A stretch of DNA of 6,776 nucleotides, taken from NCBI GenBank assembly GCA_020025915.1, contig JAHHRH010000071.1, positions 1 to 6,776 of the forward strand. Direction: 5' to 3'. The position numbers and the translations under genes were made by a program. The first letter of the stretch is position 1. Each line of letters starts with the position of its first letter. This document shows, in pieces, positions 1 through 5,910 of this stretch. The DNA comes from Sutterella sp. Lineage in GTDB: Bacteria > Pseudomonadota > Gammaproteobacteria > Burkholderiales > Burkholderiaceae_F. The notes under the pieces are model-generated. The model saw nothing but the letters and a program-made list of their open reading frames with translations. It searched no databases and was not told the DNA's origin.

Positions 1-358
1 GCTACACGTGCTCTCAGACATGCCGTTCGCGTAGGGCGTTTCATGCGTGAATTGCTCAAATCTTCGTCGATGCCGGAAGCCTGTCCGATCCACTTCACGA
101 TTTCCGTCAAGCCTGTGTGTTTTCTCGATGCCGTAACTTTTTCCTTCGTATCTTCGACTTCGAACTTCTATTTACGGGGCCGCGTCGACACTATTTCCGC
201 CTGCCAGAAAGCAATTTCGCCGATTAATTGTGTCCCGAGAGATTGTGTGTAGTGCTTTTTTGGATCATAAATCGTCTTTCTAAGACATAAATGTCGCCGT
301 TCTTTTGTTTAGCATGCATGAGACTGGTTTTGACAACATTACTGACGGGACGAGCCAT
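1..358 (-). pseudogene. Degraded N-terminal fragment of a DDE transposase (IS4/IS1634-like)
   Basis: Reading the minus strand from an ATG at 358, preceded by a good GAGG ribosome-binding site about 6 nt upstream, gives MARPVSNVVKTSLMHAKQ and then NGDIYVLER. The frame then breaks near 270-280. The next frame continues with KTIYDPKK, a run around LGTQLIGEI, VSTRPRK, a TAG stop at 168-170, and then HTGLTEIVKWIG and SGIDEDL down to the window edge. The order 'GDIYVLER / YDPKK / LG..LIG / TRPRK' resembles the N-terminal region of IS4/IS1634-type transposases as I remember them. The catalytic domain is not visible in the window. With one frameshift and one in-frame stop, the gene cannot make a full-length enzyme. 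The family assignment is from memory and moderate; the pseudogene status is well supported if the homology is right. Confidence 0.55.
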
Positions 359-388
359 AGCTGACCTCAGTCATTAGAGTGTATATAA

Positions 389-418
389 TTTATAGAACAC
401 TAACTCGTTATTTTGCAA
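389..418 (-). promoter_or_regulatory. Possible promoter of the decayed transposase
   Basis: On the minus strand a TTGCAA hexamer (413-418) and a TATAAA hexamer (389-394) are separated by 18 nt and lie about 30 nt upstream of the transposase ATG. Each hexamer matches sigma-70 consensus at four or five positions. The region is AT-rich, so a chance match is possible. Confidence 0.3.
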
Positions 419-422
419 GAAA

Positions 423-463
423 AAATCCGAAGACTTTCTTAAATTTCAAAGTACTTCGGATTT
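423..463 (-). terminator. Hairpin, probable terminator (possibly bidirectional)
   Basis: AAATCCGAAG (423-432) pairs perfectly with CTTCGGATTT (454-463). The stem continues inward through ACTTT/AAAGT after a single bulged base, leaving a loop of about 10 nt. On the minus strand the stem is followed directly by a T-rich run (GGATTTTTTCTTG), the pattern of a Rho-independent terminator. On the plus strand the trailing sequence TTTCTCT is weaker. It would back up the terminator at 834-860, or insulate the transposase remnant from upstream transcription. Confidence 0.6.
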
Positions 464-620
464 CTCTAACAGGAAACAGATCGCCTGGACTCTCAACAAG
501 TTAACCTATTGCAACTTTTAGGTTGGTAAATAAATATCCTAGGCTCTGGGACAAAGTCCCTGGTGCTAGAAAGCTGATTACGTTTTTTTTGAAAATTCCA
601 GGAAAAGAAGCTTGATAAAT

Positions 621-646
621 ACCGGATTTCACAAAATCTGGTTTTT
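621..646 (+). terminator. Probable Rho-independent terminator, plus strand
   Basis: ACCGGATTT (621-629) pairs with AAATCTGGT (634-642) over nine positions including one G-T pair, with a 4-nt loop. The stem runs straight into five Ts at 642-646. No plus-strand gene is recognisable upstream within the window, so its transcript is unknown. It may be a leftover from an element or may stop antisense transcription. Confidence 0.45.
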
Positions 647-833
647 CACTCATTTTTAGTAAACTTTATAACAAACCTGTTAGGTATTCTTATTATGGCA
701 AAATCCGAGATAAAATATGCTCGAATTTCGCTGTCAGATAGGCTGAGAAATCACTTTAAGTGATAAAATATAGCGTTCCTAATTTTATCGTTACAGCTTA
801 GTAATGGTGCGCGGCTTTGGCTGCGCTGATTGG

Positions 834-860
834 AAAAAAAGGCGCTCAATACTGAGCGCC
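834..860 (-). terminator. Strong Rho-independent terminator of the lyase-reductase operon
   Basis: GGCGCTCA (841-848) and TGAGCGCC (853-860) form a perfect 8-bp GC-rich stem with a 4-nt loop. On the minus strand the stem is followed by seven Ts (plus-strand A-run 834-840). It lies about 60 nt past the stop codon of the flavin reductase, on the correct strand, so it marks the 3' end of the two-gene operon. Confidence 0.9.
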
Positions 861-920
861 TGGGGGCTTGCGCCGTGAAGAATTTGATCAACCCTTGCGA
901 ACAGGGAGCTGACCATGTAT

Positions 921-2651
921 TTATTTGGAAGCTTCTTCTCCGGCAATTCGTCCATAAACAATGATGTCTGTATACGCATTGGAACCTAGACGGTTGGTAC
1001 CATGCGTACTGCCTGTGACTTCACCTGCAGCCCAAAGCCCTGGAATTGGCTGATCGTTCTGATCTAAAACCTGAGCGTTCGGATTGATTTTCAGACCGCC
1101 CATCGTATGGTGAACACTTGGTACGCCACGGTAGATCCAATACGGCCCAGTGCTCAGATCCACAAATCGGTTGCGGTAATTGAAGTCAAGGTCCTTACCG
1201 GTCTTGGCAAAGCCGTTAACGCGTTCTACCGTTTTTTTCAGTGCCTCAACTGGAATCTTAAAGAAGTTCGCCGCGTCCTCTAGAGTTTCCGCCTTGTGTA
1301 GCGTACCAGACTTCGTAAACACTTCGACTTCGTCCTGATGATGTTCAATAGCACCGGATCGTTCAGCAATCGTTCCATTAAAGAGAGCGTAGCAGTATTT
1401 GCCAGTTTGACTCAAAATGGCTTTGCTGATCACATCACGACGTTCAAGTTCTTCAACAAAGCGCTTGCCTTCCTGGTTGACCAAAATAGCACCCTCGAAT
1501 CGTGCATCGTCGATAAGTTCGATCGCACCAGAATTCGGATCACACATCGGGTAGGTTTGGATCAGTTCTAAGTTGACTGTCTTAGCACCTACTTTTTCAG
1601 CCATCATAATCCCTTCGCCCTGTGCGCCAGGCATATTAGTCGTCTTAAAGTTAACGCCGTAGAACGGATTAACTTTCGTTCGCATCTCAACGTTCGCAGC
1701 GAAACCGCCAGTAGCAATAATCACCCCTTTTTTCGCTTCAAAACGATAAATTTTACCGTTTTGTGTTGCCTGAACCCCAACAACACGCCCCTGTTCGTTC
1801 TGAATGAGCTTCTCTGCTTGCATATTGGTGATCACAGGAATGTCACGTTTGGCAGCAGCTACAGAGAACTTCTGAATGAAATCCGCACCGGTAGCACCCG
1901 CTGGAATCAACGAGCGTTTTTTGGAATGTCCGCCGAAGAAAAAGAGACTGTCTCTAAATTCAACACCGATTTCATCACGAACCCATAAGGCGGCAGGCAA
2001 CGCGTTTTCCACCATTTTCCGAACAACCTGCGGATCGCCTCTATAGTCACCGCCTTTCATCGTGTCCTGGAAATGTAATTCGACCGAGTCGCCTTCAATA
2101 CCGAGTTTTTTCTGAACCCAGTTTCCAGCAACCGCCATTTCAGCACCAGAAACCAGGGAATTGCCACCGACTGTGGGCATCTTTTCCAGTAACACAACGT
2201 TGCTCCCAGCATCTTTAGCCGTAATCGCAGCAGAGAAACCAGCACCGCCAGCCCCAATCACGACCACGTCATATGTACTATTCTGAGGAATGGTCTGGAC
2301 TCTTTTTGTAACGACAACCGAATCAGCCAGTGTTACGCTAGCTTTCTTGGCGGCTTGTTTCACAGCATTTTTTAACGCGTTCGACGATACAGTCGCTCCT
2401 GAAATCGAATCGATATCGGCAGAGTTATTTTCAATGATCGCAGTCTTCAAATCGGTAAAGACTTTCGCTGCGAGAACCGGATTTTCATTAGATTTGACAA
2501 CGTCGATGTTCTTGATGACACCTTGATCAAAAGTCACGGCTACCGTTACATCACCATGCTTACCTACACTGGTTCCTTCAACAGTCATAGCCATCGAAGC
2601 AAATGTCGCCGAGACCAAAGCAGTTGAGAAGATAATTTTCTTTAAATTCAT
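921..2651 (-). CDS. Exported FMN/FAD-dependent urocanate reductase-type acrylate reductase
   Basis: The 576-residue protein has a Sec signal peptide (residues 1-21, likely cut after ASMA). An FMN-binding domain follows (about 24-105) with the flavinylation motif DSISGATVSS at 81-90, where ApbE attaches FMN covalently, probably at Thr87. Then comes a FAD-binding fumarate reductase-like domain (about 126-576) with dinucleotide fold GAGGAG at 133-138 and Glu156. Fumarate reductase landmarks are kept: Arg405 (proton-donor position), HHTMGG at 514-519 and Arg554 in TNRLGSNA. At the carboxylate-binding position where fumarate reductase has His, this protein has Tyr367, with Asp382 15 residues on, the UrdA signature for an imidazole ring. 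There is no CxxCH haem motif, so electrons must come from a separate carrier. The ATG is preceded by AAAGGA with 7-nt spacing. It is the second gene of the operon. I infer reduction of urocanate or thiourocanate in the periplasm; another aryl acrylate is possible. Confidence 0.85.
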   Translation of the reverse strand: MNLKKIIFSTALVSATFASMAMTVEGTSVGKHGDVTVAVTFDQGVIKNIDVVKSNENPVLAAKVFTDLKTAIIENNSADIDSISGATVSSNALKNAVKQAAKKASVTLADSVVVTKRVQTIPQNSTYDVVVIGAGGAGFSAAITAKDAGSNVVLLEKMPTVGGNSLVSGAEMAVAGNWVQKKLGIEGDSVELHFQDTMKGGDYRGDPQVVRKMVENALPAALWVRDEIGVEFRDSLFFFGGHSKKRSLIPAGATGADFIQKFSVAAAKRDIPVITNMQAEKLIQNEQGRVVGVQATQNGKIYRFEAKKGVIIATGGFAANVEMRTKVNPFYGVNFKTTNMPGAQGEGIMMAEKVGAKTVNLELIQTYPMCDPNSGAIELIDDARFEGAILVNQEGKRFVEELERRDVISKAILSQTGKYCYALFNGTIAERSGAIEHHQDEVEVFTKSGTLHKAETLEDAANFFKIPVEALKKTVERVNGFAKTGKDLDFNYRNRFVDLSTGPYWIYRGVPSVHHTMGGLKINPNAQVLDQNDQPIPGLWAAGEVTGSTHGTNRLGSNAYTDIIVYGRIAGEEASK

Positions 2652-2660
2652 GGTCGAGTC

Positions 2661-2719
2661 CTTTTGAAAGCTGGAATTTTTATCTTTCGAGAAAATTGGT
2701 AGGCTATGCTTTTGAAAGC
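2661..2719 (-). repeat. Intergenic 11-bp direct repeat before the reductase gene
   Basis: The 88-bp gap between the lyase stop and the reductase ATG contains CTTTTGAAAGC twice on the plus strand (2661-2671 and 2709-2719), 48 bp apart. The copy nearer the reductase overlaps the bases just upstream of its ribosome-binding site. A weak 5-bp hairpin (AGGCT/AGCCT) includes the other copy. No terminator-like T-run follows, so readthrough from the lyase gene is expected. Confidence 0.4.
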
Positions 2720-2739
2720 CTGCCTGTTGCCTAGATCAA

Positions 2740-4407
2740 TTAATTCGTCAAGTCAATGGTATTGAGAATATCAATACCTGCAAGAAGCGCCGGCGTGTAG
2801 TTGCGGTCGTGATCAAAGAACGGGACCTTGGCACGATAAGCGTTGTAGAGCTTCTGAGTCTTTTCAGAAAGTTTGACATTCGGATTCTTTGTCTTTCTCA
2901 GATCCACAGCCTGAGTCGAGTGCATTAATTCCATCGAATAGAGATCGATCATGTTGTCGCAAGCTTTCTTTAGACGTTGGGCAACACGCGGCAGATTTGA
3001 AGACGTATCTTCGACGTTTCCTTCCACAGGCGTGCCGTGCAGACTGACGGGGTTGGCTAGATCGATAATTTCGTTATAGACCGACACCATTGTGTCTTCG
3101 GTTGCACCGAAGGCATGACCGAGCTTGTTTTCCGGACTAGCCAAAAAACGAGACAAACCAGAGAAGCGATCTTCATCAAGTCTCATCGTACGGTGCGTTG
3201 AGTTGTGCGCCATATGGGCGACTGCAATCGTGGCACGCTGCATAGCGATAGCCAAGGGCAACGGTTCGAAGTTGGCTGACGGGATAATTGCTCCTTTCTT
3301 ACCGTCGACTTCAATCAGGTAGCTGCCGCACTGCGGATTATTTTTCATCTCATTTAATTCTTCACGAGTGAGATTGGCGACTACCCCGGGATTATCGTCG
3401 GAGTTGTTGATCTGAATTGTGATCAGTTCGCGAAGATCTTCTGCAGCACGTTTGGCTTCACTATATGTATAAACCGTCGTACGGAAGGAAAGCGGATCCT
3501 GCAGATAACGAGTATCGTCAAGTTCCCAAAGATAAGAACCCTTCAGGGCCTGACGGAAATCCTTGGCGGCTTCCTTGAGGCCGGTCAGCGGATGGCTGTT
3601 AACCGTTGCCGTCATAAACGGAGAAACGTTACCATTCAAACCTTCGAGTGTCAATCCATAAACATAAGGGCTTACTTCGAGAACATGATCGAAGGTGCGC
3701 ATGGCATCCATCGTCAAGGCCATGCCGACACAGTTCGTTGAAATCACAGCCAAACCATCTTTACCTTCAGGAACGTACGGCTGTAGCCCCTTCATCTTAA
3801 GAGCAATATCACCATCAACGATCTTACCGTCGACTTCAGCACGCCATTCCCCCATCATCACGGAACCGATATGAGAAGCCAACGTAATGTCTGCGTCACC
3901 TATACTTCCACGGCTAGGAATCAGAGGATGAATCCCCTTGTTCAAGAAATCCTTATATCGTTCAACCAACGCAGGGGCAACACCCGCACGACCGGTTAGA
4001 AGTGTGTTAAGACGAATCGTCATTGCCAAGCGAGAAAGTTCGCTTGAGAGGTAAGGCGGATAACCAACGACGTCAGCACGAATGATGTTCTTATTAAAAG
4101 CTAGACTGGCCGTCTTGGCTTCGGGTGTCATTTCACCATGTGCATCGAACAAATGAACGTCTTTATTGAGGCCGACACCAACAGTCAAGCCATAAATCTG
4201 TGCACCGTTCTTGGCGGCGCTCATCACAAAGCCATAAGAATCTTTCACAAGCTTTATTGCTTCCTTAGACACAACAACTTCTTCACCTTCGACAACGCGC
4301 CAAGCTTCGTCAAAAGTGAGCGAGTGTCCATCAAGAGTGACGGTTGCCATCGAAGAACCTGAGCAGAGTGCAAGGACTGTAGCAATGAACATTGTCTTCA
4401 TTCTCAT
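2740..4407 (-). CDS. Exported ammonia-lyase-fold enzyme lacking the MIO cofactor; candidate ergothionase
   Basis: The 555-residue protein belongs to the histidine/phenylalanine ammonia-lyase family (cytosolic members are about 500-510 residues). It starts with a Sec signal peptide (residues 1-21, cut after SSMA), unusual for this family. Recognisable family landmarks are Tyr72 in IYGLTVGVG, the GSIG loop at 167-170, the QDP.SFR segment (Arg309), NNSDDNP, NF at 379-380 and Glu466-Asp467. The MIO-forming Ala-Ser-Gly is missing: GSIG is followed by Asp-Ala-Asp (171-173). The histidine-enzyme positions His83, Asn195, Tyr280 and the His after NF are replaced by Asp112, Ser223, Leu306 and Glu381. 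Ergothionase is a known MIO-free member that removes trimethylamine from ergothioneine, so I infer a betaine lyase feeding the reductase downstream. The ATG at 4407 was chosen because it begins a clean signal peptide and has GGAG 11 nt upstream. An in-frame GTG at 4470 would bury the signal peptide. Confidence 0.85.
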   Translation of the reverse strand: MRMKTMFIATVLALCSGSSMATVTLDGHSLTFDEAWRVVEGEEVVVSKEAIKLVKDSYGFVMSAAKNGAQIYGLTVGVGLNKDVHLFDAHGEMTPEAKTASLAFNKNIIRADVVGYPPYLSSELSRLAMTIRLNTLLTGRAGVAPALVERYKDFLNKGIHPLIPSRGSIGDADITLASHIGSVMMGEWRAEVDGKIVDGDIALKMKGLQPYVPEGKDGLAVISTNCVGMALTMDAMRTFDHVLEVSPYVYGLTLEGLNGNVSPFMTATVNSHPLTGLKEAAKDFRQALKGSYLWELDDTRYLQDPLSFRTTVYTYSEAKRAAEDLRELITIQINNSDDNPGVVANLTREELNEMKNNPQCGSYLIEVDGKKGAIIPSANFEPLPLAIAMQRATIAVAHMAHNSTHRTMRLDEDRFSGLSRFLASPENKLGHAFGATEDTMVSVYNEIIDLANPVSLHGTPVEGNVEDTSSNLPRVAQRLKKACDNMIDLYSMELMHSTQAVDLRKTKNPNVKLSEKTQKLYNAYRAKVPFFDHDRNYTPALLAGIDILNTIDLTN

Positions 4408-4456
4408 AATACAAAAAGCTCCAAATCCAAAAACGTTATTTGACAAGGAATTGCCG

Positions 4457-4484
4457 TTTATCAGAAGCACTCTTTAATGCTCAA
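4457..4484 (-). promoter_or_regulatory. Possible promoter of the lyase-reductase operon
   Basis: On the minus strand TTGAGC (4479-4484) and GATAAA (4457-4462) are 16 nt apart, each with four of six consensus sigma-70 bases. Transcription would begin about 40-45 nt upstream of the lyase ATG. The match is modest in an AT-rich region, so other start sites further upstream are possible. Confidence 0.3.
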
Positions 4485-4601
4485 TTCACAAAACAAATAT
4501 TGTTCCTGTCGTTTATTTCTAGCACTCAGAATGATCTGAAAAAACTCATAAGACGATACGATTTTGGTCTAACGATATGAGCTTTTCAATTGGTAAAAAT
4601 A

Positions 4602-4617
4602 CTGATCTCGAGGTCAG
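4602..4617. promoter_or_regulatory. Near-palindrome, operator or terminator-like
   Basis: CTGATCTCGAGGTCAG reads as its own complement except for one T/G pair. An A-rich run precedes it and a T-rich run follows on the plus strand, so it could be a bidirectional terminator. It lies about 195 bp upstream of the lyase start, a distance also compatible with a distal operator. The sequence alone does not decide. Confidence 0.35.
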
Positions 4618-4938
4618 TTTTAGTACTTTTTTCTAGAGGTCTATCGTTAATTTTTCGAAAAAAACTGCGAATAAGAAGAATCACGATAGTCTCGTAAGTG
4701 ATACATTTATAAGCTCATAACTGTTTGTTGTTATTCAAATTTTCTCGGACATCGAAGAGTTATTCTCAACTCGGTTTTTGGACAACTAGGCAGTACGAAG
4801 TACTTGAATTACGAGATACCTACTCCATAAAAAGTTTGAATTTCGAATTCAGGAGATACTGATTATTTAAGCGCACCACTACTAGCCTGAATTTTTCACA
4901 AGATTATCTTCAAAAGCCAAAACTAGTATTTGCTTGTA

Positions 4939-4973
4939 ATAAAGGCCAAAATCCCAGAGTTTTTGGCCTTTAT
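4939..4973. terminator. Perfect 13-bp inverted repeat, probable bidirectional terminator
   Basis: ATAAAGGCCAAAA (4939-4951) and TTTTGGCCTTTAT (4961-4973) are exact complements around a 9-nt loop. The 3' arm ends in a T-rich stretch on either strand, as in A/T-flanked bidirectional terminators. It stands between the truncated IS1380 transposase (ending at 5065, reading toward it) and the operon leader, so it would stop transposon readthrough into the operon. Confidence 0.6.
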
Positions 4974-5064
4974 CAGTGAAAAATTCTGTAAAAAAACGGT
5001 TTTTGGATACAATTCCCCCTTACCCACGAAGTTGACAACGAGTCGGGAGCGCTCCATTTGAGGG

Positions 5065-5817
5065 CTATCCTTCGAGGCGGAGTAATCGTTGTAGGCAATG
5101 ACTGTTAAGGCTGGTCTTATCGAAGGAAAGGGTCACAAACTGCTTACCTTGTTTGATAATGAAGGCAGGTACCTGTACGCACTCGCGTCGGAACTTTGAG
5201 AGCGTAGCTGTGTGCCAATAGGTGCCCTTGCGAAAGTATTTGGTTCGCAGGAAGCGGAATGCAGCTTGGCACAATGCAGCCAATAGCATTCGATAAGAAT
5301 TAGTCAAGTAGCGGTTGGAGCTGACACGTTGTCCGAACGCTTGGGCTTTGAATTCTTGGTTGTACTGCTCTGTTAAGCATCGTTGGCAATAAACGAGGTT
5401 GTAGAGGTTTTCAGCATCCTTTTTCCACAAGTCGGAGCACTTCTGGTTGTCTTCCTTGGGAATATTCGTTTGGATAAAACGCACATCCCACTCGCGACGC
5501 TGATCGTTCCAGTAATCGCGAACGATAATACGACGAGGTTCTTTCCACCCTTTTGCCTGATAATCCTGAATTTCACCAATATGGGCAAGGACGTTACCTG
5601 CGTCGTTCGGGGGTTGGAGAATCTTGACGGACTCAGGTTGCCACTGCTCTAAACGCTTAAGAAGATTCTTCTTTTTGGCAAGCCCAATAACGTAGTAAAT
5701 CTTGAGTTCTTCGCAAAGCTCAATAAGTGCGGTGCTATTAAAGCCAGAATCGGCTCTCAACAAGACGACCGTATTCGGTCGACGTTCCCGAATAGCCGTA
5801 ACTAGTGGCGGAATATG
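5065..5817 (-). pseudogene. 5'-truncated IS1380-family transposase
   Basis: The open frame runs from just after a TGA (5818-5820) to a stop at 5065 and encodes about 250 residues. This is the C-terminal part of a DDE transposase; intact IS1380 transposases are roughly 430-480 residues by my recollection. It contains VVLLRADSGFNS, carrying the second catalytic Asp (residue 23 of the fragment). Further on is YCQRCLTEQYNQEFKAQ with the probable catalytic Glu (residue 150), then a C-terminal stretch rich in aromatic and basic residues. The first catalytic Asp and DNA-binding N-terminus are missing and there is no start codon with a ribosome-binding site. The break is sharp, at about 5817, where the sequence changes to an unrelated GC-richer segment. 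The remaining frame is open, suggesting a fairly recent truncation. IS1380 versus the wider IS4 group is the main uncertainty. Confidence 0.75.
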
Positions 5818-5844
5818 TCAAGATACTTCGAAAGATTTTTTTGG

Positions 5845-5910
5845 GGATCGCTCGTCGCTAGGCAGGCCGTGAAAGCTAGCTTTCACGGCTACGCAGCGAC
5901 TATGCGATCC
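5845..5910. repeat. 66-bp nested imperfect palindrome
   Basis: The core (5866-5889) is a perfect 24-bp palindrome with arms GCCGTGAAAGC/GCTTTCACGGC. Two further paired blocks flank it: GTCGCT (5854-5859) with AGCGAC (5895-5900), and GGATCGC (5845-5851) with GCGATCC (5904-5910), separated by short unpaired bulges. No T-run follows on either strand, so it does not look like a standard terminator. It could be two inverted copies of one element end lying head to head, or a structured site for a recombinase. It overlaps the last codons of the IS3 reading frame. Confidence 0.7.

Larger units (their letters stand above)
359..832. other. Gene-free stretch with several hairpins
   Basis: No recognisable gene lies here. 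Besides the two terminator-like hairpins listed separately, the stretch has a short hairpin GGGAC-AAA-GTCCC at 548-560 and a near-perfect palindrome ATCACTT-T-AAGTGAT at 750-764. A minus-strand open frame of 50 codons at 501-653 has no convincing ribosome-binding site and no similarity I recognise. The base composition is AT-rich, typical of spacer between an operon end and mobile-element debris. Confidence 0.5.
4408..5064. other. Long AT-rich leader and spacer upstream of the operon
   Basis: No gene is recognisable in these 650 bp. They contain inverted repeats that could be operators: TCAGA-ATGA-TCTGA at 4526-4539, and a 16-bp near-palindrome CTGATCTCGAGGTCAG at 4602-4617 with a T-rich run following on both strands. 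A large hairpin at 4939-4973 is listed separately. No regulator gene lies in the window, so any DNA-binding protein acting here is encoded elsewhere. Confidence 0.45.

Noticed and set aside
43..252. Plus-strand open frame of 69 codons
   Set aside because: It is antisense to the transposase remnant, which has recognisable motifs; its own translation resembles nothing I know.
501..653. Minus-strand 50-codon open frame beginning MSEKPDFVKSG
   Set aside because: No convincing ribosome-binding site, no recognised similarity, and it overlaps two hairpins. A small protein cannot be excluded.
921..2651. Fumarate reductase (flavocytochrome c)
   Set aside because: There is no haem domain, and the His used for fumarate binding is replaced by Tyr with a matching Asp, as in UrdA.
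2740..4407. Ordinary cytosolic histidine ammonia-lyase (HutH) of the histidine degradation pathway
   Set aside because: The protein is exported, lacks the MIO tripeptide and several HutH catalytic residues, and no other hut gene is nearby.
4408..4470. N-terminal extension of the lyase from a GTG at 4470
   Set aside because: It has no well-placed ribosome-binding site and would put 21 extra residues in front of a textbook signal peptide.
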